DNA of 64,000 bases from Paraburkholderia sp. BL10I2N1 (GTDB lineage Bacteria > Pseudomonadota > Gammaproteobacteria > Burkholderiales > Burkholderiaceae), in assembly GCF_004361815.1 (NCBI RefSeq), contig NZ_SNWA01000002.1, forward strand, positions 434,001 through 498,000, in the 5' to 3' direction. Shown piece by piece: positions 28,071-37,610 of this stretch. Below the pieces are notes generated by a model. That model did no database searches. It was not told the DNA's origin and saw nothing but the letters and a program-made list of their open reading frames with translations. The position numbers and the translations under genes are program-made. How positions within the stretch are numbered: position 1 is the stretch's first letter; each line of letters begins with the position of its first letter.

Positions 28071-30547
28071 CGAACCGCGTCGAACGCATGGCCATGGCCG
28101 CGCCGGACGCGGCCATGCTGGGTAGCAGTGCGGCCACGGCCCGGATGGGCACGGTCACGCTGCTGACCGTCGACGCCAGCCAGCCAGCCCAGGCGCCCCG
28201 CAGCAGCACGCTGCGCATGGGTACCGACACGAATCCAGACGGCGGCACGATCGGCATCAACAGCCGCTACCTGACACGCGATGGCGCACCATGGCTCCCC
28301 GTCATGGGCGAGTTCCACTACTCGCGCGTGCCCGAAGCACAATGGGACGACGAACTGGCGAAGGTCAAGTGCGCAGGCATCGAGATCCTCGCAACGTACA
28401 TCATCTGGAGCCATCACGAGGCCGAGGCAGGCCACTTCGACTGGAACGGACCCCGCGACCTGCGACGCTTTGTCGAGACCTGCGCGCGGCAGGGCCTGCT
28501 GGTGTTCGTGCGCATCGGCCCGTGGGTGCATGCCGAGGTGCGCTATGGCGGCATCCCTGAATGGGTCGTGAACCAGATGCCCTCCCGCTCTGACGATCCC
28601 ATGTACCTCGCTCACGTCGAGCGCTTCTATCGGCAGATCGCCGCGCAGCTCGAAGGCGAACTCTGGAAAGACGGCGGTCCGGTGATCGGCGTGCAGCTCG
28701 AAAACGAGTACAACCTCACGGGCCCGAACCAGGGTGCCGCGCATGTCGCGACCCTCAAGCATCTCGCCGTCGACGCCGGACTCGATACGCCGCTCTATAC
28801 GGTGACCGGCTGGGACAACGCGGTATTTCCACACCGGGAAGTCACACCGGTCTTCGGCGGATATCCGGATCTGCCGTGGGCAACGACGAGCATCGCATCG
28901 CCGCCAAACGAAGTCTATGCGTTCCGCTTTACGAGCCGCGTCGGCGGCGACCTCGGCGCGCAGACCAAAGGCGGGGCGGCCGGCGACGCCGACGCTGTCA
29001 CCCATGAAACGCCGTTCCTCGGCGCGGAATACGGCGGCGGTGTGCCGACGATGTACCGGCGTCGTCCGGTCATCGATCCGGACGACATCGGCGCGATGTT
29101 GCCGGTTCAGCTCGGCTCCGGGGTGAACCTGTACGGCTACTACATGTTCCATGGCGGACGCAATCCGCCTCACCTGCTGCACGGACAGGAATCGACCGCC
29201 ACGGGTGGCTGGAACGACCTGCCTGTTGTCAATTACGACTTCCAGGCGCCCTTCGGATCGAACGGCGAGGCGCATCCGGTGCTGGGCAAGATTCGTCCAA
29301 TGCATCTCTTTCTGCACGAATGGGGCGCGGCACTCGCGACGTACACGGTCTGTCAGCCCGATCTCACACCACGATCCGCCGACGATCCCGACACGCCAAG
29401 GTTCTCGGTCCGCGCGGATGGCGAACGGGGTTTTCTGTTCTTCAACAACCACGTGCGCCAGCATCCGCTGCCCGTTCGGCACGGCGTGCGCTTTGCCGTA
29501 AAACTGCGGGACCGGACGGTGACGTTGCCTGCAGAACCGGTCGATATTCCGTCGGGGACGTATTTCGTGTGGCCGGTCGCGTTGCCTCTGCACGACGCGC
29601 AATTGCGCTACGCGAGCGCGCAACCGATGACGCGGCTAACCACGCTCGCGGGCGACACCTGGGTGTTTCGTGCTGCCGATGGCATTACGTCGGAGTTCGC
29701 GTTCGAGACGCGCAGCGTGAAAAGCATCACCTCGGACAGCGGCCAGAATGTGCCGGTACGCGTGGTGGATGACGCGCTGGTCGTGAACCTCAGCCCTGGC
29801 GACGCCATTTCCGTGACGACAGCCAGCGGCCGCCGGTTCATGGTCGCCCTGCTGTCGCAGCGCGACGCGGAACGTGCGACGGTCGTGCCGATCGAGGGTG
29901 CGCGCCGCCTCGTCATCACCGACGCAACCGTGTTCGAGTCGCACGGACAACTGGTGCTGCGCTCGGTCGGTGATTCGACGTTCGCCCTCGGCGTCTATCC
30001 GCCGCTCGATGCGAAGCCACCGTCAACCCTGCCGCTTGACGCACTGCCCGATGCGGGAATTTTCCAGATGTACACGGCCCATGCGGATCCGCATTCCGGC
30101 ACGGTCGCTGTGAATCAGATACGCGGTGCAGCGGAAGTACCGCCGATCGCCCACGGCGGCCCGGCGAACGCGAGCGTCGAACCGCTGCCAGAGACGTACG
30201 GCAAATCCGCCGCGTGGCGCATCGCCTTGCCTGCCGATGCGACGAAGGGGCTCAGCAACGCGTACCTGTCGATCCGCTACACGGGCGATGTCGGACGACT
30301 TTTCTCCGGCGCGGATCTGGTCGACGACGATTTCTACACTGGCCTGCCGTGGAATATCGGGCTGTGCAATGTGCCGATCGATCCGGCTGTGCCGCTAACG
30401 CTCACCGTGCTGCCGTTGCGGGCGGACTCGCCGGTCTACCTGGACGAACGCTTCGACCCGCGTCAAGAAACAAGGGATCAGGTGGCGACGCTGGACAGCG
30501 TGACGCTCATCCCGGAGTATGAGATGCGGATCGGCCGCCTGACTTGA
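28067..30547 (+). CDS. Beta-galactosidase-like protein, glycoside hydrolase family 35
   Basis: 826 residues from the GTG that overlaps the GH42 stop (GGGAG lies six bases upstream). The GH35 barrel begins near GEFHYSRVPEAQWDDEL; acid/base Glu is in IGVQLENEYN (about E214) and the nucleophile Glu in LGAEYGGGVPTMYRR (about E321). IGPWVHAEVRYGG is also typical. The C-terminal half consists of beta-sandwich modules. There is no signal peptide: the first 60 residues are Ala/Thr/Met-rich and not homologous, so a later start is possible. Two unrelated galactosidase families in one operon suggest different linkages or chain positions of one oligosaccharide. Confidence 0.93.
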   Translation: MTNRVERMAMAAPDAAMLGSSAATARMGTVTLLTVDASQPAQAPRSSTLRMGTDTNPDGGTIGINSRYLTRDGAPWLPVMGEFHYSRVPEAQWDDELAKVKCAGIEILATYIIWSHHEAEAGHFDWNGPRDLRRFVETCARQGLLVFVRIGPWVHAEVRYGGIPEWVVNQMPSRSDDPMYLAHVERFYRQIAAQLEGELWKDGGPVIGVQLENEYNLTGPNQGAAHVATLKHLAVDAGLDTPLYTVTGWDNAVFPHREVTPVFGGYPDLPWATTSIASPPNEVYAFRFTSRVGGDLGAQTKGGAAGDADAVTHETPFLGAEYGGGVPTMYRRRPVIDPDDIGAMLPVQLGSGVNLYGYYMFHGGRNPPHLLHGQESTATGGWNDLPVVNYDFQAPFGSNGEAHPVLGKIRPMHLFLHEWGAALATYTVCQPDLTPRSADDPDTPRFSVRADGERGFLFFNNHVRQHPLPVRHGVRFAVKLRDRTVTLPAEPVDIPSGTYFVWPVALPLHDAQLRYASAQPMTRLTTLAGDTWVFRAADGITSEFAFETRSVKSITSDSGQNVPVRVVDDALVVNLSPGDAISVTTASGRRFMVALLSQRDAERATVVPIEGARRLVITDATVFESHGQLVLRSVGDSTFALGVYPPLDAKPPSTLPLDALPDAGIFQMYTAHADPHSGTVAVNQIRGAAEVPPIAHGGPANASVEPLPETYGKSAAWRIALPADATKGLSNAYLSIRYTGDVGRLFSGADLVDDDFYTGLPWNIGLCNVPIDPAVPLTLTVLPLRADSPVYLDERFDPRQETRDQVATLDSVTLIPEYEMRIGRLT

Positions 30548-30596
30548 GAAAACCGGACGGATTCCACACGCATGCCCAGACAGCCATGCAGCGACG

Positions 30597-31358
30597 CTAC
30601 GTCTTCAGCCGGTATCCGGTCTTGAATATCCACGCCACGATAGCGAGAAACACCGCGAGAAACAGCGCCGTCATGCCGAGACTGACTTCGACGCTAACGT
30701 CCGCCAGGCCATAAAAGCTCCAGCGAAAACCGCTCACCAGATAGACGATCGGATTGAACAGCGTAACGACCTTCCAGACCGGCGGCAGCATGTTGACGGA
30801 ATAGAAGCTGCCGCCCAGAAACGTCAGCGGGGTGATGATGAGTAGCGGCACGAGCTGCAGCTTCTCGAAACTGTTGGCCCAGATGCCGATGATGAACCCC
30901 AGCAGACTGAACGTGATCGCCGTCAGCACGAGGAACAGGATCATCCAGAACGGATGAAGCACCTGAAGCGGCACGAAGAGGCCCGCCGTGGCCAGGATGA
31001 TGAGACCGAGCGCGATCGATTTGGTCGCCGCGGCGCCGACATAGCTCACCACGATCTCCAGGTAGGACACGGGCGCTGACAACAGCTCGTAGATCGTGCC
31101 GGTGAACCGCGGAAAGTAGATACCGAATGACGCGTTGGAAATGCTTTGCGACAACAGCGACAGCATGATCAGGCCAGGCACGATGAAAGCGCCATAGCTG
31201 ATGCCATCGACTTCCTTGATGCGCGAGCCGATCGCCGCACCGAACACGACGAAATAGAGCGATGTCGAGATGACGGGCGCGATGATGCTTTGCATCAGCG
31301 TGCGCCACGTGCGGGCCATCTCGAAGCGGTAGATGGCGCGGATTGCGTGAATGTTCAT
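30597..31358 (-). CDS. yadH: ABC-2 type transporter permease, YadH-like
   Basis: 253 residues with six hydrophobic segments and the ABC-2 signature region [19 protein letters not shown] near the C terminus; [14 protein letters not shown] and [11 protein letters not shown] match the YadH exporter group. With the ATPase encoded upstream it should form an export pump of unknown substrate in the inner membrane. Its ATG overlaps the stop codon of the ATPase gene (ATGA), so the subunits are translationally coupled. Confidence 0.88.
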   Translation of the reverse strand: MNIHAIRAIYRFEMARTWRTLMQSIIAPVISTSLYFVVFGAAIGSRIKEVDGISYGAFIVPGLIMLSLLSQSISNASFGIYFPRFTGTIYELLSAPVSYLEIVVSYVGAAATKSIALGLIILATAGLFVPLQVLHPFWMILFLVLTAITFSLLGFIIGIWANSFEKLQLVPLLIITPLTFLGGSFYSVNMLPPVWKVVTLFNPIVYLVSGFRWSFYGLADVSVEVSLGMTALFLAVFLAIVAWIFKTGYRLKT

Positions 31359-32281
31359 TGACCCTTCCTCACCAGACTGACAAAGATGTCTTCAAGAGAA
31401 CTCTGTGTCGTCTGAAGATCCTTGAAACGGATACCTGAATCGTTCAGGTCTTTCAGGAGCGCGATGATGCTGCTGCGTTCGCCTTGCGTATCGTACGTAT
31501 AGGTCAGCTCGGTGCCGTCGGGCGACGGCTCCAGCTTCCACGGCAGCAGTTGAGATGGAATGGTTTCGAGCGCGCGCTCCAGTTGCAGCGTCAACTGCTT
31601 CTTGCCGAGCTTGCGCATCAACTCATGCTTCTCTTCGACCAGCATGATTTCGCCGCCGTTGATCACGCCGATCCGGTCCGCCATCTCTTCGGCTTCGTCG
31701 ATATAGTGGGTGGTCAGGATGATCGTCACGCCGCTGGACTTGAGCGAGCGCACCAGATTCCACATGTCGCGCCTCAACTCGACATCGACGCCCGCGGTCG
31801 GCTCGTCGAGAAACAGCACCTGTGGTTCATGCGACAACGCCTTCGCGATCAGGACGCGGCGCTTCATGCCGCCCGAAAGCGTGATGATCTTGTTGTTGCG
31901 CTTGTCCCACAATGACAGGTCCCTGAGCACCTTTTCGATGTGAGCAGGATTCGCCCGTCTGCCGAACAGCCCCCGGCTGAATGAGACCGTGGCCCACACG
32001 GTTTCGAACGCATCGGTGGTCAGTTCCTGCGGCACGAGACCGATCATGGTCCGCGCGGCGCGGTAGTTTTCGACGATGTCGTGGCCGTCCACGATCACCT
32101 TGCCTGCAGACGCGTTGACGATCCCGCAGATGATGCTGATGAGCGTGGTCTTGCCGGCGCCGTTCGGCCCTAGCAACGCGAAGATTTCTCCTCGCCGGAT
32201 GCTCAGGTTGATTTGCTTTAGCGCGTGAAAACCCGTGGCGTAGGTTTTCGAAAGGTCAGATACCGAGATGATTGGCTGCAT
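31355..32281 (-). CDS. yadG: ABC transporter ATP-binding protein, YadG-like
   Basis: 308 residues from [18 protein letters not shown]; the frame is open 31 codons upstream without homology. Walker [10 protein letters not shown], signature LSGGMKRRV, Walker [18 protein letters not shown] and the switch region [16 protein letters not shown] are complete. The C-terminal part ([19 protein letters not shown]) is that of drug/lipid exporter ATPases. Partner of the YadH-like permease. Confidence 0.9.
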   Translation of the reverse strand: MQPIISVSDLSKTYATGFHALKQINLSIRRGEIFALLGPNGAGKTTLISIICGIVNASAGKVIVDGHDIVENYRAARTMIGLVPQELTTDAFETVWATVSFSRGLFGRRANPAHIEKVLRDLSLWDKRNNKIITLSGGMKRRVLIAKALSHEPQVLFLDEPTAGVDVELRRDMWNLVRSLKSSGVTIILTTHYIDEAEEMADRIGVINGGEIMLVEEKHELMRKLGKKQLTLQLERALETIPSQLLPWKLEPSPDGTELTYTYDTQGERSSIIALLKDLNDSGIRFKDLQTTQSSLEDIFVSLVRKGQ

Positions 32282-32475
32282 GAACGAGACGATAGCAGGA
32301 GCAGTTGGATAGCTGGATGTGTCGAAAGCGATCAAACGGGTTCGGGTCCGGCGCAAGGCGCATCCCTCTGCCATGCGCGGCGGTTTCCCCGCGGACCGCT
32401 TACTGGGCCTGCAGCTTTTGGGGAAGGCGACCTGGGGATCATACCCACTATGCCATCACCCTGCTTGCAGCGTGA

Positions 32476-33303
32476 TCAGGCGCCGCTGGCGAGCCGCTCG
32501 ATCATCGCGATGCCGGCAGCCGGGTTAAGCGCCTTGAATCCGCTGATCACGTACAGATAAACGTCACGTGCTCCTTCCCTGGCCGGTGGCTTGCGGACTG
32601 TTTCGAGTCCCTTCGGCGTGCCACCGGCTGCCCAGACACGCGCCCGTTCAGTCCACAGATCGAGCGCATCGTCGGCATAGCCCTGAGGGTGCGACTCGGT
32701 TGTGCCCATGATGCGCGCATAGACGAACGGAGCGGTCGGGTCCGCGATCTGCGGGTACTTCGAATCCCCCGCGACCACGATCGCGACACCATACTCGCGT
32801 GCGAGCGCAACGAATGCCTCGTCGCGAAAGCTGTCGTGCCGTACCTCGACGGCGTGGCGTATCGCCCGTCCGTCGATACGTTGGGGCAACAGCTTCAGAA
32901 AGCCTTCGAAGTCTTCAGGGTCGAATTGTTTGGTCGGGGCAAGTTGCCAGTTGACAGGTCCCAGCTTGTTCTTCAGTTCCAGCACGCCACTTGCGAAAAA
33001 CCGCTCGATGGTTTCGCCTGCTCCGGCGAGCACGCGCCGGTTGGTCGCAAAACGCGGCGCCTTGAGCGAGAAGACGAAGTCGTCAGGCGTCTCGTCATGC
33101 CATTTTGCGAACGTCGTGGGTTTCTGCGAGCCGTAGAACGTGCCGTTGATTTCGATCGTGGTCAGCTTGCGGCTGGCGTACTCAAGTTCGCGCTTCTGCA
33201 CGAGCCCTTCCGGATAGAACACGCCGCGCCACGGCTCGAACGTCCAGCCGCCGATGCCGACGCGGATCTGCGCCGCTTTGCCTGCTGTCTTTCGGGTTGC
33301 CAT
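32476..33303 (-). CDS. DUF72 family protein
   Basis: 275 residues. Family motifs are clear: RVGIGGWTFEPWRGVFYPEGL at the N terminus (quoted in part as GIGGWTFEPWRG), EINGTFYGSQ, FSLKAPRFATN, LGPVNWQLAP, RHAVEVRHDSF and a C-terminal YLYVISGFK. DUF72 proteins adopt a TIM-barrel fold and have no agreed biochemical function. Probably monocistronic; no link to its neighbours could be read. Confidence 0.92.
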   Translation of the reverse strand: MATRKTAGKAAQIRVGIGGWTFEPWRGVFYPEGLVQKRELEYASRKLTTIEINGTFYGSQKPTTFAKWHDETPDDFVFSLKAPRFATNRRVLAGAGETIERFFASGVLELKNKLGPVNWQLAPTKQFDPEDFEGFLKLLPQRIDGRAIRHAVEVRHDSFRDEAFVALAREYGVAIVVAGDSKYPQIADPTAPFVYARIMGTTESHPQGYADDALDLWTERARVWAAGGTPKGLETVRKPPAREGARDVYLYVISGFKALNPAAGIAMIERLASGA

Positions 33304-33490
33304 GAAAAACGCCTCTCCATGAACACGGGAAGCATCCAGTGTAGCGAATCGCTGCCACGCCCGTCGGTGTTCCGTCGCCCGAACGATTGCGGCTATCGAT
33401 AAGTGCCATCAGGTCATCCGTGAAGGCGCCCCGCAGACGGGAGCCCGTCAACTCATATGCCGCCAGATGCTTTTACCGGACGACAACGGG

Positions 33491-33574
33491 TCAGGAAATC
33501 AGCAGCAGAATCAGGGACGTGAAGGTCAGCGCAAACAGGCACCCGGCAAGCGCAAAGAAATGCATGGGTTTCAT
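33491..33574 (-). CDS. Possible 27-residue hydrophobic small protein
   Basis: A short frame starting MKPMHFFALAGCLFALTF and ending in LILLLIS followed by TGA, almost entirely one transmembrane segment after a brief basic start. No clear ribosome site precedes it. It lies in the gap between the DUF72 gene and the iron-sulphur subunit gene. Composition resembles real single-pass microproteins, but it could be chance. Confidence 0.3.
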   Translation of the reverse strand: MKPMHFFALAGCLFALTFTSLILLLIS

Positions 33575-33676
33575 CTAATGCAACGCAATGTAACGTGACC
33601 AGCCAATAGTAGTGGCTTACTGCCGGACCGAAAGTCAACCATTGCAAACTCCGGTCAAGACGTTTCCCCGCGGGTC

Positions 33677-34126
33677 CTATCGTTTTGCCGCCTGATGAAT
33701 CGCCGCCCGTATGCGCGGGTACGTGCCACAACGGCAAACGATGCCGGAAAGCGCCAGATCGATGTCAGCATCGGTAGGATGCGGCTTCTGCTTCAATAGC
33801 GCGCTGGCCGCCATCAGTTGCGCGCTCTGGCAATATCCGCATTGCACGACGTCCAGATCGAGCCAGGCCGCCTTGACTGCCTGAGCCTCGGCGCCGCGCA
33901 GGCCTTCGATCGTCGTGACCTTCTGCTCGCCGACGGTCGAGACCGGCGTTTGACACGAGAGCGCCGCATGGCCGTCCAGATGCACGGTGCAGGCGCCGCA
34001 GATTCCCACGCCGCAGCCGAACTTCGTTCCGGTCATCCTGAGTTCGCACCGCAGCACCCACAGGAGCGGCATATCGGCGTCCGTCTCGACACTGACGATC
34101 CTGCCGTTGACGTTCAGAGATGTCAT
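33677..34126 (-). CDS. 2Fe-2S subunit of a molybdenum hydroxylase (IorA type)
   Basis: 149 residues. Two [2Fe-2S] domains are evident: the plant-ferredoxin-like CGVGICGACTVHLDG with a later Cys (LSCQT), and the helical domain QCGYCQSAQLMAA with the CRCGTYPRIR motif. This is the small electron-transfer subunit of the xanthine oxidase family, closest in layout to isoquinoline 1-oxidoreductase alpha chains. Encoded 16 bp after the large subunit gene and surely in its operon. The substrate is unknown. Confidence 0.92.
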   Translation of the reverse strand: MTSLNVNGRIVSVETDADMPLLWVLRCELRMTGTKFGCGVGICGACTVHLDGHAALSCQTPVSTVGEQKVTTIEGLRGAEAQAVKAAWLDLDVVQCGYCQSAQLMAASALLKQKPHPTDADIDLALSGIVCRCGTYPRIRAAIHQAAKR

Positions 34127-34142
34127 CGCGCTTCTCCTGTAT

Positions 34143-36413
34143 TCATGCGACTTTCAGCGGCAACGTACGCAGACGCTGGCCCGTCAGCGCAAACAGCGCA
34201 TTGGCCACGGCTGGCGCGATCGGCGGCGTACCCGGTTCGCCGACGCCTTGAGGATGCGCCTGACTCGGCATGATCTCGGTTTCGATGACCGGGCACTCGC
34301 ACATGCGCACAACCGGGAACTCGAGAAAATTCTGCTGCTGCACCTGCCCGTTGACGATCGTGATCTCGTCCTGCAGGGCGGCCGACAGGCCGAAGACAAT
34401 CGCGCTCTCCATCTGCTGACGAATCAGGTTCGGGTTCACCGGCAGACCGCAATCGATCACACACACCACCCGGTGCACACGAACGGTCTTGTTGGGTGCC
34501 AGCGAAACCTCCGCCACCTGCACGACGACGCTGCCGAACGCCTCGTGCAGCGCGACGCCGCGTGCGCATCGGGCGCCATCGGCGGCTCGCGCGAGCGGCT
34601 TGCCCCAACCGGACAGCGTCGCCGCACGCTGCAACACCGCCTGATGGCGCGGATGCTCTGTCAGGAGGCCGAGGCGAAAGGCCACCGGGTCCTGGCCTGC
34701 CGCCACCGCGAGTTCGTCCATGAAGCTCTCGGTGAAAAATGCCTGATGCGAATGACCGACCGAGCGCCAGAAGCCCACGGGCACCGGCAGGTCGACGATC
34801 TTGTGGCCGACGCGCACATTCGGCCATTCGTATGGCTGGTCGAACGCGCCTTCCGACGTGGTCTTGTCGATCGGAACGCGCGGTATGCTGTAGTTGCGCG
34901 CGAGCGACTCCGGCACGATCGCCTGACTGGCCGACGTGTTATGCCAGGCGATCAGCTTCCCTGAAGCGTCGAGACCTGCCTTGAAGCGCGAGCGGCAGGC
35001 CGGGCGATAGAAGTCGTGCGTCATGTCCTGCGCGCGCGACCAGAGCGTTTGCACCGGCTTGCCTTCCGCTTCGCGCGCGATAGCCGAGGCCTGCGAGACG
35101 AAGTCCATCTCCAGCCGCCGTCCGAACGCGCCACCGAGCAGTTGCGACTTCACGCAGACCTTGTCGGCATCGATGCCCAGCACTTTCGCAACGTGTGTGC
35201 GGGCGAGCGCCGGCACCTGCGTCGACACCCACACGATGGCCTCGCCATCCCTGAACTGCACCGTGCAGTTGACCGGCTCAACCGGGCCGTGCGCAAGGTA
35301 TGGCGCGCGATATTCAGCGGTGATGGTCTGCGCGGCCTTTCTCAACGCGGCATCGACGTCGCCAAGTTGGTAGTACGTGTGACCCCGGCTGCTGTCGAGC
35401 GCCTGCCCGAGGCGCCGGTCGACATCGGCGCTCGACAGGGTGGCAGCCGCACCGTTGTTCCACTCGACTTCGACGGCGGTAACCGCATTCATCGCGCGAA
35501 AGGGGTTGTCGGCAATCACCGCGACGCCGCCGGTGCCGCCGTTGTACGGCGCAACCGCGAACACCTTGACGATGCCTGGCTTCGCCGCGACCGCAGCGCC
35601 GTCGAAATGCCGCACGGAGCCGCCCAGTGTCGGACACATCACCACGCTGGCGTACAACAGGTCGGGGGGCTGCGCATCGATGCCGAAGCGCGCGGTCCCA
35701 TTGATTTTCGACCCGGCTTCGATGCGCCGCAGGGGCTTGCCGATGAGCTTGAACTCAGACGGTTCCTTCAACACCACCCTGACGGGCAGCGGCTGCTGCG
35801 CAGCCAGCGCGGCCAGTTCGCCGAAGCGGGCTGCATGACCGGACGCATGCAGCACCTTGCCCGCCTCCACGCGGCATTCGGAAGCCGGCACCTTCCACAG
35901 GTCGGCGGCAGCGCCGACCAGCATCACGCGGGCCGACGCACCGGCTTCGCGCATGGGCATCCAGAGATCGTTGACGCTCGACGAGCCGCCCGTCATCATC
36001 GTGCCGCCTTCGCGGGCAAGCTTGCGCGCCAGCCAGTCCGAGAGACGGCTGAGTGCGCTGGCGTCGTCCGGGCGAAACGGCAGGTCGTCGACGACGCCCT
36101 GCAGGTTGTTGTAGATCTTGTCGATGGGCGAGTTTTGGACCTTCACCTGCGACCAGTCGGCGTCGAGCTCGTCGGCCAGCACCATCGCGAGGCCGGTGTG
36201 GATGCCCTGCCCCATCTCCGCCTTGCACATCATGACGGTGACGCTGTTGTCCGCGGCGATCTTGACCCAGCCGTTGAGCGCCACCTGGGCACCCTCTGCC
36301 GGCAACGGCACTGAGGTCGTCAGACGCTGGCGCGGCGGCAGCGCCGACCAGCCAATCAGCAGCGCGCCCACCGCGCCGGCACCACCGATCAGGAAGGTTC
36401 TGCGCTTCATCAT
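34143..36413 (-). CDS. Molybdopterin subunit of a molybdenum hydroxylase (IorB type), Tat-exported
   Basis: 756 residues from MMKRRTFLIGGAGAVG, a Tat-like signal (RRTFL then a hydrophobic stretch), so the enzyme may work in the periplasm or at the membrane face. Xanthine-oxidase-family large-subunit motifs are visible: MCKAEMGQGIHTGLAM, the AFGRRLEMDF region, and GVGEPGTPPIAPAVANA (the catalytic Glu region). The N-terminal duplication typical of IorB-like aldehyde oxidases is present. Haem or FAD subunits are absent, so electrons probably pass through the small subunit to a cytochrome encoded elsewhere. Confidence 0.92.
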   Translation of the reverse strand: MMKRRTFLIGGAGAVGALLIGWSALPPRQRLTTSVPLPAEGAQVALNGWVKIAADNSVTVMMCKAEMGQGIHTGLAMVLADELDADWSQVKVQNSPIDKIYNNLQGVVDDLPFRPDDASALSRLSDWLARKLAREGGTMMTGGSSSVNDLWMPMREAGASARVMLVGAAADLWKVPASECRVEAGKVLHASGHAARFGELAALAAQQPLPVRVVLKEPSEFKLIGKPLRRIEAGSKINGTARFGIDAQPPDLLYASVVMCPTLGGSVRHFDGAAVAAKPGIVKVFAVAPYNGGTGGVAVIADNPFRAMNAVTAVEVEWNNGAAATLSSADVDRRLGQALDSSRGHTYYQLGDVDAALRKAAQTITAEYRAPYLAHGPVEPVNCTVQFRDGEAIVWVSTQVPALARTHVAKVLGIDADKVCVKSQLLGGAFGRRLEMDFVSQASAIAREAEGKPVQTLWSRAQDMTHDFYRPACRSRFKAGLDASGKLIAWHNTSASQAIVPESLARNYSIPRVPIDKTTSEGAFDQPYEWPNVRVGHKIVDLPVPVGFWRSVGHSHQAFFTESFMDELAVAAGQDPVAFRLGLLTEHPRHQAVLQRAATLSGWGKPLARAADGARCARGVALHEAFGSVVVQVAEVSLAPNKTVRVHRVVCVIDCGLPVNPNLIRQQMESAIVFGLSAALQDEITIVNGQVQQQNFLEFPVVRMCECPVIETEIMPSQAHPQGVGEPGTPPIAPAVANALFALTGQRLRTLPLKVA

Positions 36414-36635
36414 GAAGTGGCTCACCAAGTGTTCACGATAGAGAACCGGTACAGACATTCATAGGTGTCCATGTCGTAGGGACACCCATAAAACGCGCAA
36501 GCTGGCGATAGACTGAAATGCGTGCTGCCACCTCCCTGTGGGGCCGCGGCCCGCGCGGATACCTGTATCTCCCGATATTTGTCCCGCTATCGTACGCCCA
36601 GACCCCGCTCCGAAAGCTCCATGACAACCCTGACT

Positions 36636-37241
36636 TCACGGCGCGCAACGCGTATTCCACTGACGTATCGCGCGGTTCTCGTGATCGAAGCCAAGAATAC
36701 TGATCGACGCCGTGTCGAGAAAGAGATGCGCGCCGAGCGCGGCTGAATCGCCAATCCAGCAGCCGCCGAATACGCGAAGAAAGTGCGCGTGCGAGAACAG
36801 TGCGATGCGCCCGCCCGACGCGAGCAGACGCTGAATCAGCGATCGCGCCCGCGCCTGAATCTGCTCGAGGCTTTCGCCCTCTGGAATCGGCGAATTCCAC
36901 ACGGACCAGCCTGGCACGCTATCGCTGATCTCTTTCGTTGTGCGCCCTTCATAGATGCCGTAGTTCCATTCGCTCAGGTCCGGCTCCACTTCGGCCTGCT
37001 CGCCGAGCCCCGCCTGGTGGCAGGTTTCCAGCGCGCGCGACATCGGGCTCGTCAGCACGCGATCGAAGCGCTGCCCCGCGAGATGCGATGCCAGCGCGTG
37101 CGCCTGTTCACGTCCGCGCGGGGTCAACGGGATATCGGTGCGCCCCGTATGCTGGCCTGAGAGGCTCCATTCGGTTTCGCCATGACGGATCAGCCAGATC
37201 TCGGGGCGGGCGACGGCTTGAGCGGCAGCGGTTGCGTTCAT
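36636..37241 (-). CDS. Histidine phosphatase family protein (phosphoglycerate mutase-like)
   Basis: 201 residues. The active-site motif is LIRHGETEWSLSGQHTGRTD with the phospho-acceptor His in RHGE, the second Arg in TSPMSRALET, Glu in WNYGIYEGRTT and the second His in LFSHAHFLRV. This is the broad-specificity phosphatase branch (CobC/GpmB-like). Substrate unknown. Transcribed towards the molybdenum hydroxylase genes but separated from them by 220 bp. Confidence 0.9.
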   Translation of the reverse strand: MNATAAAQAVARPEIWLIRHGETEWSLSGQHTGRTDIPLTPRGREQAHALASHLAGQRFDRVLTSPMSRALETCHQAGLGEQAEVEPDLSEWNYGIYEGRTTKEISDSVPGWSVWNSPIPEGESLEQIQARARSLIQRLLASGGRIALFSHAHFLRVFGGCWIGDSAALGAHLFLDTASISILGFDHENRAIRQWNTRCAP

Positions 37242-37610
37242 CGGCTAATCTCGAACCTGAAGACAAAGGGGGATGATCCGGACGATCACATCAAGGGCAC
37301 GGGCTTCACAAGCCTGTCGATTCTACGGCTACAACCGGGGAACCGCCGACACCGTTGCGCGCGGCTTCCATGCGGATGACGGCCGGACTGGACACAAAAG
37401 AAAAAGCACCGGGAAAATGCCCTTGACAGCTGCGCCCGTATAATCCGGCATGACTTTCATCCCTTCGCAGGCCGATTGCCTGCCGGCCGCATCCCGCGGC
37501 CCAAGCCCCCGTTTCCCGAATACGCTTACCGTTAAAGGGACTCAGCCTGTCCAGCACCGTCCCCAAGGGCGGTCGGCTCGCCCCTCACGATCCGCCCCTT
37601 TCTGCGCCGC
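37242..37610. other. Divergent intergenic region with promoter-like elements
   Basis: About 370 bp between two divergent genes. TTGACA (37423-37428) and TATAAT (37439-37444) both occur exactly, but only 10 bases apart, too close for a single standard promoter; TATAAT alone could be a -10 box for the RIO gene. No other gene recognised. Confidence 0.4.

Noticed and set aside
27827..29623. 598-codon open frame antisense to the GH35 gene
   Set aside because: Mirror of GH35 coding DNA; no family resemblance.
37423..37444. Exact TTGACA and TATAAT taken as one sigma-70 promoter
   Set aside because: They are only 10 bases apart; 16-18 is needed. TATAAT alone may still act as a -10 element.
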